From: Sphingomonas sp. Leaf32
GTDB lineage: Bacteria > Pseudomonadota > Alphaproteobacteria > Sphingomonadales > Sphingomonadaceae
Reading direction: 5' to 3'
Assembly: GCF_001421765.1 (NCBI RefSeq)
Contig: NZ_LMLA01000001.1
Location: 853,199-917,198, forward strand
DNA length: 64,000 nucleotides
Each line of letters opens with the position of its first letter. Position 1 is the stretch's first letter. Shown here in pieces: positions 36,472-47,336 of the stretch. The position numbers and the translations under genes were made by a program. The notes under the pieces are model-generated. The model worked only from the letters and a program-made list of their open reading frames with translations, did no database searches and was not told the DNA's origin.

Positions 36472-38679
36472 ATGGGTTGGAACACGCGCCTGCCGCTGAT
36501 GGCAAGTGTAGCGGGTCTCGCGCTGCTGGCGACACCGGCCCTGGCGCAGACCGCCGATCCGGCGTCGCCCAAGGCCGAAGATGCGTCGGCGGACGCGGAA
36601 ATCGTCGTCACCGCCGCGCGCACCATCCTGCCGCCCAACGCACTGCCGCTGACCATCGATATCATCGACAAGCAGGCGATCGACCAGCAGATCGCGATTT
36701 CCGGCAGTATCACCGATGCGGTCGCGACGCTGACGCCCAGCTTTTCGCCGACGCGCGGCAAATTGTCGGGGGCGGGGGAAACGCTGCGCGGACGCTCGCC
36801 GCTCTATGCCATCAACGGCATCCCGCAGACGACGCCGCTGCGCGACGGCAGCCGCGACGGTTTCACCATCGACGGATTCTTCATCGATCGGGTGGAATTG
36901 ATCTACGGGTCGAACGCCTTGCAGGGCGTCGGCGGCACCGGCGGCATCGTCAACCAGGTGACCGTCGGCGCGCCGCGCGTGGAGGGCGTGAGCGGCCGTG
37001 CGCTGGTGCAGGGCACCGCGTCCGACGGGTTCGAAGGCGATGGTTTCGGCGGCAAGGTCGCCGGTCTGGTCCAGTCGAAATCCGGCCGGTTCGATGCGAC
37101 GATCGGCGCCAGCTTCGAACGGCGCGGCGCGTTCTATGATGCGCGGGACCGGCGGGTCGGCATCAACCTGACGCAAGGGGAGACGCAGGATTCGCGCGCG
37201 ACCGATTTCTTCGCGCGGCTGGGGATGGAGGTCGGCGCGACCGGGCGGCTGGACCTGATCGCCAACCGGTTCGAATTGCAGGGCGACGGCGATTACCTCG
37301 CGACCGCCGGCAATCGCCGGACCGGGATGCCGACCAGTGCGGTGCGGGGGAACCCGCCGGGCAAGCCCGCCGCCAACCGGGCGGAGGCGTTGTCCCTGTC
37401 CTATACCGATACCGACCTGCTGGGCGGGAACCTCGTCACGCAGCTGTTCTTCAACCGGACCCACGATACCTTCGGGGGCGAGGTCGCGATCCAGGCGACG
37501 TTCCAGGACCCCGCGATCGCTCCGGTCGGCACGTTGTTCGACCAGTCGGAGAATCGTTCGCGCAAGCTGGGGGCGAAGGCCAGCTATGAACGCGCCGTGC
37601 CAGGGTTCGAGGCGCTGGTCGCGACGATCGGCTTCGACGCGTTGTTCGACAAGACCGAACAGCGGCTGATCGCGACCAATCGCGTCTGGGTTCCGCCCGC
37701 CGATTTCCGCAGCCTCGCGCCGTTCGTCCAGGGCAATCTGAAGCTCGCGGACGGGCTGGTGCGCGTGGCGGGCGGTGCACGGTGGGAGAATGTGCAGGTC
37801 CGCATCGACGATTTCCGCACGCTGGCGTCGACCACCTATAACGGACGGAACCCGGCGACCTTCGGTGGCGTGGCGGTGACCGGTGGCAAGCCGAAGTTCA
37901 GCGACGTGCTGTTCAACGGCGGCGTGATCGTCGAACCGCTGACCGGGGTGCGGGCCTATGCCAGCTACGCGCAGGGCTTCACCATGGCCGATGTCGGGCG
38001 CATCACCCGCGCCATCGCTACCCCGGGCGTGCGGCTGGACAGCTTCCTCGACATCCAGCCGGTCGTGTCGAACAACCGCGAGGTCGGCATCGAGGCGAAG
38101 CGCGGTCCGCTGGACGCAAGCGCGACCTATTTCTGGTCGTCGAGCGACCGGGGGCAATTGCTGGTCGCACAGGGCAACGGCATTTTCGAGGTGCAGCGCC
38201 AGCGGGTCGAGATCGAGGGGCTGGAGGTGAACCTGGCGGTGCGCACCCCGGTGCCGGGGCTGCGCGTGTCGACCGGCTATGCCCACATCCTCGGCCGCTA
38301 CGACAGCGACCGCACCCCGGCGGACGGCGTGGTCGATACCGATCTCGACGGGACCAACATCTCACCCGATCGGCTGAACCTCGCCGCCGATCTGGCGACC
38401 GGGCCGATCACCGCCAGGGTGCAGACGCAATATTATCTCTCGCGCAATTTCCGGGGGAAGGCGAACCCCAGCCCGGACAATAATTTCGGCGGCTATGACG
38501 TGACCGACGCGTCGGTTCGGTATCAGACGAAATTCGGCGGGCTGTCGCTCAGCGCACAGAATATCTTCGATCGCTTCTATATCGACTATAGCAGCGACAC
38601 CCGCCTGCCGAACGACAATTTCGCGTTCTTCGCCGGTCGCGGACGGACCTTCACCCTCGGTTGGGACATGCGGTTCTGA
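36472..38679 (+). CDS. TonB-dependent siderophore-type receptor
   Basis: A 735-residue outer-membrane receptor. It has a signal peptide (LPLMASVAGLALLATPALAQ) and a TonB-box-like 'AEIVVTAARTILPPNALPLT'. The plug has the siderophore-receptor style 'RLRG..YAINGIPQTTPLRDG' and 'VELIYGSNALQGVGGTGGIV'. The barrel ends 'FTLGWDMRF' with terminal Phe. AAGGGA suits the ATG at 36472 better than the one at 36466. The gene is divergent from the PepSY reductase fusion. Transport of a ferric siderophore is inferred; the ligand is unknown. Confidence 0.9.
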   Translation: MGWNTRLPLMASVAGLALLATPALAQTADPASPKAEDASADAEIVVTAARTILPPNALPLTIDIIDKQAIDQQIAISGSITDAVATLTPSFSPTRGKLSGAGETLRGRSPLYAINGIPQTTPLRDGSRDGFTIDGFFIDRVELIYGSNALQGVGGTGGIVNQVTVGAPRVEGVSGRALVQGTASDGFEGDGFGGKVAGLVQSKSGRFDATIGASFERRGAFYDARDRRVGINLTQGETQDSRATDFFARLGMEVGATGRLDLIANRFELQGDGDYLATAGNRRTGMPTSAVRGNPPGKPAANRAEALSLSYTDTDLLGGNLVTQLFFNRTHDTFGGEVAIQATFQDPAIAPVGTLFDQSENRSRKLGAKASYERAVPGFEALVATIGFDALFDKTEQRLIATNRVWVPPADFRSLAPFVQGNLKLADGLVRVAGGARWENVQVRIDDFRTLASTTYNGRNPATFGGVAVTGGKPKFSDVLFNGGVIVEPLTGVRAYASYAQGFTMADVGRITRAIATPGVRLDSFLDIQPVVSNNREVGIEAKRGPLDASATYFWSSSDRGQLLVAQGNGIFEVQRQRVEIEGLEVNLAVRTPVPGLRVSTGYAHILGRYDSDRTPADGVVDTDLDGTNISPDRLNLAADLATGPITARVQTQYYLSRNFRGKANPSPDNNFGGYDVTDASVRYQTKFGGLSLSAQNIFDRFYIDYSSDTRLPNDNFAFFAGRGRTFTLGWDMRF

Positions 38680-38700
38680 GTCGGGCTGGACAGCAAGGCG

Positions 38701-38722
38701 GGGTGGCGGCTAGTCGCCACCC
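38701..38722 (+). terminator. Perfect hairpin after the receptor gene
   Basis: GGGTGGCG and CGCCACCC pair around a 6-nt loop, 21 bp after the receptor stop. There is no T tract. The 3' arm ends directly at the ATG of the next small frame. Confidence 0.5.
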
Positions 38723-38923
38723 ATGCCTGTCACTGCCACCATCATGAATTCGACCACCGGCCAGCCGATCCAGAAGATGACCTTCGGCCGGATGCCGAAG
38801 CCCTGGGCCTCGTTCAATCTCGAAACCGGCGAACTGGTCACGGCGGACCGGGTGGATGTTGGGAAGCCTGCGCCGGGCAAGGTGGTGGTGCCGGTTTCGG
38901 TATGGGTCACGCCCAGGAAATAA
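38723..38923 (+). CDS. Small hypothetical protein
   Basis: A 66-residue frame, 'MPVTATIMNSTTGQPIQ...' ending 'VVPVSVWVTPRK', with strongly GC-rich third positions as in its neighbours. I do not recognise a family. There is no ribosome site, because the ATG abuts the hairpin at 38701-38722. A minus-strand frame of the same length (38710-38910) is also open but looks less protein-like. It could be an artefact of the gap. Confidence 0.35.
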   Translation: MPVTATIMNSTTGQPIQKMTFGRMPKPWASFNLETGELVTADRVDVGKPAPGKVVVPVSVWVTPRK

Positions 38924-38924
38924 A

Positions 38925-38952
38925 CCCCCTCCCGGCGGGAGCCGGAAGGGGG
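38925..38952 (-). terminator. Hairpin terminator for the Arg/Asp-repeat gene
   Basis: CCCCCTCCCGG (38925-38935) and CCGGAAGGGGG (38942-38952) form a GC-rich stem with one mismatch. On the minus strand it lies 9 bp after the stop of the repeat-protein gene and is followed by TTTA. Confidence 0.55.
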
Positions 38953-38960
38953 CGAAACGC

Positions 38961-39365
38961 TTAGTCGCAGACGCGGCGGCCGCCCCGGATCACGTAGTGG
39001 CAGGGGCCACGATAATCGACGCCCATTGCCGCGGCTTCGCGCGACCAGCCGGGAACGACGCGTTCCCCGCGATAGCCGTAGCGGTCGCGACGTGCGTCCC
39101 AGCGCCGGCGCTCATCCCAGCGGCGACGGTCGTCATAACCGCGCCGGCCGTCATAACCGCGCCGGTCATTCCACGCGCGACGATCGTCCCGGTGACGACG
39201 GTCGTTCCAGCGTCGATCGTCCCAGCGTCGATCGTCGTGATGCGCCCGTGGGCCATGGTCGCGGTATCCGTGACGGCCGGGCTGTGCGTCGGCAACGGCG
39301 GGAACGGCGGTCAGTCCGGCCAGGGTCAGACCGATACCGGCGAAAATGCTCATCAACTGCTTCAT
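38961..39365 (-). CDS. Secreted Arg/Asp-rich repeat protein
   Basis: A 134-residue exported protein with signal peptide 'IFAGIGLTLAGLTAVPAVADA'. The centre (about residues 38-105) is a run of DDRRW / NDRR / YDDRR / WDERR units, giving alternating acid and base with periodic aromatics. The C terminus is a more normal segment with two cysteines (GPCHYVIRGGRRVCD). GAGAGGAAG precedes the ATG at 39365; the open frame extends far upstream only as the antisense of malic enzyme. It recalls RcnB-like or glycine-zipper envelope proteins, but I cannot assign a function. Confidence 0.75.
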   Translation of the reverse strand: MKQLMSIFAGIGLTLAGLTAVPAVADAQPGRHGYRDHGPRAHHDDRRWDDRRWNDRRHRDDRRAWNDRRGYDGRRGYDDRRRWDERRRWDARRDRYGYRGERVVPGWSREAAAMGVDYRGPCHYVIRGGRRVCD

Positions 39366-39481
39366 GTTCGCTTCCTCTCTGCCGCTGTCCTGCAAGGATT
39401 CGTGTGAACCCCCGCTGGACAGGATTGACAGCAGTTGGAAAGACTTCGTGCGCGTCGATGGTTCCCGATTCGGGCAGGGGG

Positions 39482-41095
39482 TCAGTAAGCGGGCTGCCAC
39501 ATCTGCGCCGCGATCGTGTCGCGGTCGATCGCCACGTCGGGGGCGGCGACTCCGTCGGCCACCGCCTGCGCGGCGACCACGACGGCGATGTCGAGCGCCA
39601 CGTCGCGCAGCCGTTCGATCGGGGGCAGCAGCGTCGCATCGCCCCCCATCGCGCCCAGCGCGCGGGCGGCGGCCATGAACATCGTGTCGGTGATCGTCCG
39701 CGCCTGCGCCGCCAACGCGCCAAGGCCAACGCCGGGAAAGATATAGACGTTGTTGACCTGGGTGACGTCCGCAATGCCGAACGGGCTGCCAGTACCGATC
39801 ACCGCACGCCCGGCGCTCCAGCGGGCGAGGTCGAGCGGATGCGCCTCCGCGCGCGACACCGGATTGGACAGCGGAAAGATCACCGGTCGGTCGACCGACT
39901 GGGCCATGGTGCGGACCACCGCCTCGCCGAACGCGCCATGCTGTCCCGATGCGCCGATCAGGACGGTGGGGCGGACGTTGGCGACGGTGTCGAACAGGTC
40001 GATCCCGCCGTGCGACGTGCGGGTCCAGTCCTGCACCTCTGCGGAATCGCGGGCATAGGCACGCTGTCCGGTCGACAGTTCGCCCATATCGGACAGGATC
40101 AGCCCGTCGCGATCGACCGCCCAGATACGCGCCCGCGCCTGATCGGCGGTCAGGCCGTCGGCCTGTAATGCCTGCACCAGCATGTCCGCGATGCCGCACC
40201 CGGCGGCACCGGCACCGAATAGCAGGATACGCTGATCGGCCAGCGGCGCGCCGGTCCGCCCGATGGCGGAAAGCAGCGTGCCCACCGCCGTCGCGGCGGT
40301 ACCCTGAATATCGTCGTTGAAACTCAGCAGCCGGTCGCGATACCGATCCAGCAGCTTGTAGGCGTTGTGACCGGCGAAATCCTCCCATTGCAGCAGCACG
40401 CCGGGGAAGCGCTGCGCGACCGCGCCGACGAAATCCTCGACAAAGGCGTCATATTCGGGGCCGCGAATGCGTGGGTGGCGCCAGCCGACATAGAGCGGGT
40501 CCTCGCGCCGGGCGGCGTTGTCGGTCCCGACGTCGAGCAGGATCGGCAGCACCTCGGACGGGTGGATGCCGGCGCAGGCGGTGTAGAGCGCCAGCTTGCC
40601 GATCGGAATACCCATGCCGCCGGCGCCCTGATCGCCCAAGCCCAGAATGCGCTCGCCGTCGCTGACGACGATCACCTTCACCCGGTCGAGCGCAGGATCA
40701 CCGAGCATTTCGGCGATGCGATGTCGGTTGGGCCACGACAGAAACAGCCCGCGCGGCCGCCGCCAGATTTCGCTGAACCGCTCGCACCCTTCGCCCACGG
40801 TCGGGGTATAGACCAGCGGCAACATGGCGGGCAGGTCGCGCTGGACCATCGCGTGGAAGAGGATTTCGTTCGAATCCTGAAGCTCGCGCAGGAAGGAATA
40901 GCGGTGGAAATCATCGGGCATCCGGGCGAGCGCGCGCTGCCGGCGTTCGATCTGGCTGTCGAGCGTCCCGACATGCGGCGGCAGCAACCCGTGCAGCCCC
41001 CATTGGTCGCGCTCCGCTTCGGTAAAGGCCGTGCCCTTGTTGGTCAGCGGATCGGCAAGCAGCGCGCGGGCGGCGGCATGGGCAGCGGGAGACAT
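39482..41095 (-). CDS. Malic enzyme (oxidative decarboxylating malate dehydrogenase)
   Basis: Converts malate to pyruvate and CO2 with NAD(P)+. The 537-residue SfcA/MaeA-type enzyme has 'PLVYTPTVGEGCERFSEIWR', 'VVSDGERILGLGDQGAGGMG', 'LLQWEDFAGHNAYKLLDRYR', 'FNDDIQGTAATAVGTLL' (metal and active site) and the Rossmann motif 'LLFGAGAAGCGIADML'. It ends with 'SNPVSRAEAHPLD' and 'GVGLGALAAQARTITDTM'. It is separated from the porin-dctA pair by a terminator, but the shared dicarboxylate theme suggests that imported malate feeds it. Confidence 0.94.
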   Translation of the reverse strand: MSPAAHAAARALLADPLTNKGTAFTEAERDQWGLHGLLPPHVGTLDSQIERRQRALARMPDDFHRYSFLRELQDSNEILFHAMVQRDLPAMLPLVYTPTVGEGCERFSEIWRRPRGLFLSWPNRHRIAEMLGDPALDRVKVIVVSDGERILGLGDQGAGGMGIPIGKLALYTACAGIHPSEVLPILLDVGTDNAARREDPLYVGWRHPRIRGPEYDAFVEDFVGAVAQRFPGVLLQWEDFAGHNAYKLLDRYRDRLLSFNDDIQGTAATAVGTLLSAIGRTGAPLADQRILLFGAGAAGCGIADMLVQALQADGLTADQARARIWAVDRDGLILSDMGELSTGQRAYARDSAEVQDWTRTSHGGIDLFDTVANVRPTVLIGASGQHGAFGEAVVRTMAQSVDRPVIFPLSNPVSRAEAHPLDLARWSAGRAVIGTGSPFGIADVTQVNNVYIFPGVGLGALAAQARTITDTMFMAAARALGAMGGDATLLPPIERLRDVALDIAVVVAAQAVADGVAAPDVAIDRDTIAAQMWQPAY

Positions 41096-41119
41096 GGTCT
41101 GGCCCTTCGGTCTTGTAAT

Positions 41120-41152
41120 AAAAGAAACGCCCCGGCGGTCTCCGCCGGGGCG
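41120..41152 (-). terminator. Strong rho-independent terminator
   Basis: CGCCCCGGCGG and CCGCCGGGGCG form an 11-bp perfect stem with a 3-nt loop. On the minus strand TTTCTTTTATT follows. It ends the dctA-porin transcript before malic enzyme. Confidence 0.88.
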
Positions 41153-41169
41153 TGAGTTTGCTCAAGGAA

Positions 41170-42657
41170 CTAGAAGCGGAAGCTGATCCAGCCCGCGAGG
41201 AAGTCCGAGCTTTTGTAATTCGCATCGGTCAGTGCCGGACCGGCGATGAGATGCTCGTAGCGTGCCGTCAGGCTGACGCGCGGGCTGACCGCATAGATCG
41301 CCTGCAACCGGATCGTGTCGGCGATCTTGCGCGCATTGCCCAGTTGCGTGCCGGCGAACGCCTGCCCGTTGGCGCGGTACACCGCGTCGTTCAGGCTGTC
41401 GCGCCACGACAGCTGATATTCGGTCGCGATGCGCAGCTTCGGCGTCGGCTGGAACTGGGCGCTTGGCGCGAAGGCGATCAGGTTGGTCGGCGTCGCGTAC
41501 AACTGATAGCTGTAGTAGATGTTGTTGCCGAACGGGGCGAGCGAGGTCTTCAGCGTACCGTTGCCATAGGCCCCGCCGCCGCTGGCATAGTCAAAGTGGA
41601 AGCCGACGCGCGGCGCGGTCTTCGACTTGCCGACCTTGTAGGTCTGTTGCAGCAGGACCAGCCAAGCCGAGATCGGGCGGTTGTCGAACTCGCCACCCTG
41701 ATAGTTGACGGTCCAGTCGAGATTGACCGGGCCGGTATCGCCGTAAAGGTGCAGGCCGTAGAACTTGCGGACTTCTTCGGTCGTGCGCGTGCCCCAGGTC
41801 GCATTGCTGTTGCGCAGCCGCCAGAAGAAGGGGTCAAAATAGAGGTTCGATCCGCCCAGCAGCGTCTTGGGCAGGACGAAGCCGGCGGTCCCGCCCGAGA
41901 AACGACGATTGTCGTCGACGATGTCGTCGCCGGTGCCGCCGACGCCCAGCCGCGTCGTCTTGAAATCGAACACGTCGCCGCGGATCTTGTCGCCCTTGGC
42001 CCAGGCACGCACGCCGTTGTAAACGAAGAAGATCGTGTTGTTGTCGCGCGGCACGGTCATCAGGTTCGGGCCGTCGGCAAAGGTCTGCCGCCCATAGCGC
42101 ACGCCGAGATCGACGCCGGCGACCGTGCCGGTCACGTCGACGAAGCTCTGCTGCACGACAAGGTCGTTGTGCAGCTGTCCCGCCTTCACGCCCAGATTGC
42201 GGCCCGACATGCCGGCATGGGCCAGTTCGCCATACAAACGGACATGGTCGCCCAGATGCAGGTCGGCACCGCCGACGATCCGGTTGATGTCCTGCCGCTG
42301 TGCCTCACGGTCGCGCAGGTTCGGGTTGGTGGTCAGGTTGACCCGGTAGCGGAACTCGCCCGACAGCGTCAGATAGACGTCGTCGCCAGCGATCGGGATA
42401 TACTTCAGCCGGTCGAGCACATCGTCGCGTTTCTTGGGATCGCGATATTTGGTCCAGTCCTCGGCCCAGCGCGACTGGTTGTAGCCGCCGGCGGTGATGC
42501 CGTCGCCCACGCCGGCGGTCGGATATTCCTGCGCGGCGGGGCGGGCATTGCCGCGATCGGCGACTTGCGTCGTGGCCGGGGCGGCGGGTTCCGTGGCCCA
42601 GGCGGCGGCGGGGGCAGTCAGGGCGGTGGCGGCGCACAGCCGCAGCAGCGTCTTCAT
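41170..42657 (-). CDS. Alginate-export-family outer-membrane porin
   Basis: A 495-residue beta-barrel protein with signal peptide 'RLCAATALTAPAAAWA'. An N-terminal segment carries 'GYNQSRWAEDWTKYRDPKK' and 'DVYLTLSGEFRYRVNLTTNP'. The repeated amphipathic strands are typical of the Alginate_exp (AlgE-like) domain, and the chain ends 'FLAGWISFRF' with terminal Phe. AAGG precedes the ATG. It lies 77 bp downstream of dctA on the same strand, with a hairpin in the gap, so it may be a channel for dicarboxylates or another small anion rather than for alginate. Confidence 0.82.
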   Translation of the reverse strand: MKTLLRLCAATALTAPAAAWATEPAAPATTQVADRGNARPAAQEYPTAGVGDGITAGGYNQSRWAEDWTKYRDPKKRDDVLDRLKYIPIAGDDVYLTLSGEFRYRVNLTTNPNLRDREAQRQDINRIVGGADLHLGDHVRLYGELAHAGMSGRNLGVKAGQLHNDLVVQQSFVDVTGTVAGVDLGVRYGRQTFADGPNLMTVPRDNNTIFFVYNGVRAWAKGDKIRGDVFDFKTTRLGVGGTGDDIVDDNRRFSGGTAGFVLPKTLLGGSNLYFDPFFWRLRNSNATWGTRTTEEVRKFYGLHLYGDTGPVNLDWTVNYQGGEFDNRPISAWLVLLQQTYKVGKSKTAPRVGFHFDYASGGGAYGNGTLKTSLAPFGNNIYYSYQLYATPTNLIAFAPSAQFQPTPKLRIATEYQLSWRDSLNDAVYRANGQAFAGTQLGNARKIADTIRLQAIYAVSPRVSLTARYEHLIAGPALTDANYKSSDFLAGWISFRF

Positions 42658-42699
42658 CTCGGCATACCTTTGTTCGCCCCGGTGGGCGATAACGTCGAT

Positions 42700-42725
42700 G
42701 CCGGCCCGGGTTCGACCGGGCCGGC
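42700..42725 (-). terminator. Hairpin between dctA and the porin gene
   Basis: GCCGGCCCGG pairs exactly with CCGGGCCGGC around GTTCGA. There is no T run, so partial termination or mRNA processing between the two genes is more likely than a full stop. Confidence 0.5.
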
Positions 42726-42734
42726 AGATGGGAA

Positions 42735-44075
42735 TTACTCGGCGGCGACAGCGCCTTCGGGCATCTGATCGACGCGCACGCTGCGACCGGCCAGAGCCTC
42801 GTCGAACTGGTGCTTGTCGAGCTTGCCTTCCCATTTTGCGACGACAACGGTTGCTACCGCGTTACCGATGAAGTTCGTGAGGCTGCGGCACTCGCTCATG
42901 AACCGGTCGACGCCGAGGATCAGCGCCATGCCCGCGACCGGGACCGAGGGTACGATCGACAACGTGGCGGCCAGCGTGATGAAGCCCGCACCGGTAACGC
43001 CCGCTGCCCCCTTCGACGACAGCATCGCGACGGCGAGCAGCAGGATCTGCTGGCTGAGCGTCAGTTCCACGTTGCACGCCTGGGCGATGAACAGCGCGGC
43101 CATGGTCATGTAGATGTTGGTGCCGTCGAGGTTGAACGAATAGCCGGTCGGCACGACCAGGCCGACGATCGACTTCGGAATGCCGGCGCGCTCCATCTTT
43201 TCGATCAGCGAGGGCAGGGCGCTTTCCGACGAGGACGTGCCCAGCACCAGCAGCAATTCGGCCTTCAGGTACGAGATCAGCTTGAAGATCGAGAAGCCGC
43301 AGAAATGCGCGACCGCCCCCAGCACCACCGTCACGAACAGGAAGGCGGTGAGGTAGAAGGTGCCGACCAGCGCGGCGAGGCTGAACAGCGTGCCGATGCC
43401 GTATTTGCCAATGGTGAACGCCATCGCACCGAACGCACCGATCGGCGCCGCCTTCATGACGATCGCGACGACCTTGAAGAAGGCGATCGAGATGTCGTTC
43501 AGCGCATCGAGCACGCGCTCGCCCTTGTCGCCGATCATGGCGAGGCCGATGCCGAACAGGATCGCGACGAACAGCGTCTGGAGGATGTTGCCCTCGGTCA
43601 GCGCCGACAGGAAGGTGTCGGGGATGATCCCGGTCAGGAAGCCGGTGATCGTCGTGTCATGCGCCTTGGCGGCATATTCGGTAACCTTCGACGTATCGAG
43701 CGTCGCGGGATCGATGTTCAGCCCCGCGCCCGGCTGGATGACGTTGCCGACAATCATGCCGATGATGAGCGCGAGGGTCGAGAAGGTGAGGAAATAGGCG
43801 AACGCCTTGCCCGCGACACGACCGACGCTGGCGAGGTCGCGCATCCCGGCGATACCGGTGACGATCGTCAGGAAGATGACCGGCGCGATGATCATCTTCA
43901 CCAGCTTGATGAAGGCATCGCCGATCGGCTTCAGCGCTTCGCCGGTCGACGGGTAGAAGTGGCCGAGCAGGACACCCGCGATGATCGCGATCAGGACCTG
44001 GGCATAGAGATGCCGGTACCAGGGCTTTGCGGCCGGGGGTACGGGCGGGTGGGCGGTGTCGGTGGCAAGGATCAT
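42735..44075 (-). CDS. dctA: C4-dicarboxylate transport protein DctA
   Basis: Sodium/proton-coupled uptake of succinate, fumarate and malate across the inner membrane. The 446-residue DAACS protein has '[20 protein letters not shown]', '[20 protein letters not shown]', '[20 protein letters not shown]' and '[20 protein letters not shown]', the DctA forms of these segments. AAAGG precedes the ATG at 44075. It diverges from dctB; the gap holds a GTGCAA-n4-TTGCAC dyad. It is probably induced through the DctB/DctD-like pair. Confidence 0.95.
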   Translation of the reverse strand: MILATDTAHPPVPPAAKPWYRHLYAQVLIAIIAGVLLGHFYPSTGEALKPIGDAFIKLVKMIIAPVIFLTIVTGIAGMRDLASVGRVAGKAFAYFLTFSTLALIIGMIVGNVIQPGAGLNIDPATLDTSKVTEYAAKAHDTTITGFLTGIIPDTFLSALTEGNILQTLFVAILFGIGLAMIGDKGERVLDALNDISIAFFKVVAIVMKAAPIGAFGAMAFTIGKYGIGTLFSLAALVGTFYLTAFLFVTVVLGAVAHFCGFSIFKLISYLKAELLLVLGTSSSESALPSLIEKMERAGIPKSIVGLVVPTGYSFNLDGTNIYMTMAALFIAQACNVELTLSQQILLLAVAMLSSKGAAGVTGAGFITLAATLSIVPSVPVAGMALILGVDRFMSECRSLTNFIGNAVATVVVAKWEGKLDKHQFDEALAGRSVRVDQMPEGAVAAE

Positions 44076-44267
44076 GCGGCGACCTTTCATCCTCTGTTAG
44101 CGCCCGGTCCTGCTCTTGGCGGCGGTCGGCGCGACAGGAACGGTTTACCCCGCTGCAACCCGACTTGTCCTAAACGCATTCGTATTATCTATCCTACTGA
44201 TAAGTAATGATAAAATATCGAAGGGTCTTGTGAGTTGGCCAGATTTTCGCCAGCTTTCGCGGCAAAG

Positions 44268-44283
44268 GTGCAAATAGTTGCAC
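44268..44283. promoter_or_regulatory. GTGCAA-N4-TTGCAC palindrome between dctA and dctB
   Basis: Perfect 6-bp arms around a 4-bp spacer, 30 bp upstream of dctB. It is a likely regulator site in the dctA/dctB divergent gap (44076-44312). I could not find a well-spaced sigma-54 promoter for dctA; a weak TGGC-n-TCGC match at 44236-44250 reads on both strands. Confidence 0.45.
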
Positions 44284-44312
44284 ATGGTCGTTGACCCATT
44301 TACACCGCATGG

Positions 44313-46027
44313 ATGCGAAATGCCGGGCGGACATGGTGGATCGGGTGGATCCTGGGCGGGCTGCTGCTCAGCGTTGCCGCAGCCGCGCTGGTCGGGCAGC
44401 TGGTTGAGCGTCGTGCGCAGGCCGAGTCGCTCGCCAAGATCGAGAGCGATGCACGGTTGCGGCAGGTGCTGCTGACCAGCGAGATCGCCCGCTTTCGTTT
44501 GTTGCCCCTGGCGCTGGCCGACGACCGCGACGTGGCTGCGGCGGTACGCGGCGGCGACGTCGCGCGGCGCGCGCTCGATCGCAAGCTGACTGCCCTCGCC
44601 AGATCGACCTCAGCCAGTGTCATCTACGTCGTCGGGCGCGACGGTCTGGCGATCGCGGCGAGCAACTGGGCGGAACCGCAGAGCTTCGTCGGCAAGAGCT
44701 ACGCGTTCCGGCGCTATTACCGGGATGCGGTGCGAACCGGTGCGGGCACGCAGTTCGCCCTCGGCACGGTCAGCCATCGTCCCGGGCTCTATCTCAGCCG
44801 CCGTACGCCGGAGGGCGGCGTGGTCGTCGTGAAGCTCGAATTCGACCGGATCGAGAGCGAATGGCGTGCGGCGGGCGGACTGACCTTCGTCACCGATGCG
44901 GCCGGCGTCGTCCTGATTTCGAGCGATACGCGCTGGCGGTTTGCGACCACCAGGCGGATCGATCCGTCGGTCGCGGCCGCCGTCCGCGCGGACAGTGGCG
45001 CGGCGGTGCTGCGATCACCGCCCTTCGCCATTCTCGGCGACGCGCTGCGTCTCAACGGGCAGCGCAGCACGCTGCAACATGCGGTGACGGCGCCGGGGGA
45101 CGAGGGGTGGCAGGTCCATCTGGCGATGCCATTGCCGCCGACGATCGGCAGCGCCGTCCGGACGAGTGCGCTGGCGGCGGCGGCGGTCATGCTGGCGATG
45201 GTCGGCGCGCTCTGGGGCCTGTCGGAACGGTCGCGTCGTCGGGCGCTGCGCACCGTGGAGCTGGAAGCGGCGGTCGCCGACCGGACCCGCGAACTGCGTG
45301 ACGAAATCGAGGAGCGGATCGCCGCCGAAGCCCGCGCCGCTGAATTGCGCGAGGGGTTGCGACAGGCCAACCGGCTCGCCGCGCTGGGGCAGATCACCGC
45401 CAGCGTGGCGCATGAAACCGCCCGGCCGGTGGCCGCGATCCGCAACTATGTCGCGGCCGCGCGCCAGTTGCTGACGCGTGGCGATACGGCGGCGGTCGAC
45501 GATAATCTGGGCGCGATCGCCCGGCTGACCGACCGGATCGGACTGGTGACCGCCGAACTGCGCGGCTTTGCGCGAAAAGGCAGTGGCACCATCGGGCCGA
45601 TCCGCCTGGCCGATGTGATCGATGGCGCGCGGCTGATCCTGAAGGAACGGCTGTCCGACGTCTCCTTCGTGGTGCCGCCGATCCCCGACGACCTGATCGT
45701 CGTCGCCGGGCGGGTCCGGTTGGAACAGGTGCTGGTCAACCTGTTGCAGAACGCGATCGAGGCGCTGGGCACGACGCCCGATCCGCGCATCGCCATCGAG
45801 CTGGGGATCGAGCCGCAGACCATATCGCTGATCGTCGCCGATAACGGACCGGGCATCGATCCGACGGTGGCCGAGCGGATGTTCACCCCCTTCGTCACCA
45901 GTCGCGCGACCGGGCTGGGGCTGGGGCTGGTGATCGCGCAGGACATCATGACCGATCTGGGCGGCACGTTGCGGCTGTTGCCCGCCGAACAGGGGGCGCG
46001 GTTCGAAGTTACGCTGCGCCGCGTGCC

Positions 46028-46031
<4 letters not shown>
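44313..46031 (+). CDS. dctB: Sensor histidine kinase DctB (C4-dicarboxylate sensor)
   Basis: A 572-residue membrane kinase. An N-terminal helix (WWIGWILGGLLLSVAAAALV) precedes a periplasmic double-PAS-like sensor with the DctB-type 'FVGKSYAFRRYYRDA' and 'GLYLSRRTPEGGVVVVKLEF'. A second helix near residue 285 and a coiled coil follow. The kinase core has H-box 'ASVAHETARPVAAIRNYV', N-box 'NLLQNAIEAL', 'VADNGPGID' and 'GLGLGLVIAQDI'. Its stop overlaps the response-regulator start (ATGA). No good ribosome site precedes the chosen ATG, so the start is uncertain. Confidence 0.9.
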
Positions 46032-47329
<1,298 letters not shown>

Positions 47330-47336
47330 TCCGCGA

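Noticed and set aside
39482..40388. A large N-terminal extension of the Arg/Asp-repeat protein
   Set aside because: The extension is the antisense of malic enzyme; a signal peptide and ribosome site begin at 39365.
44236..44250. Sigma-54 promoter in the dctA/dctB gap
   Set aside because: TGGCCAGATTTTCGC has GG-N10-GC spacing but a poor -12 element, and it fits equally on both strands. Not strong enough to annotate.
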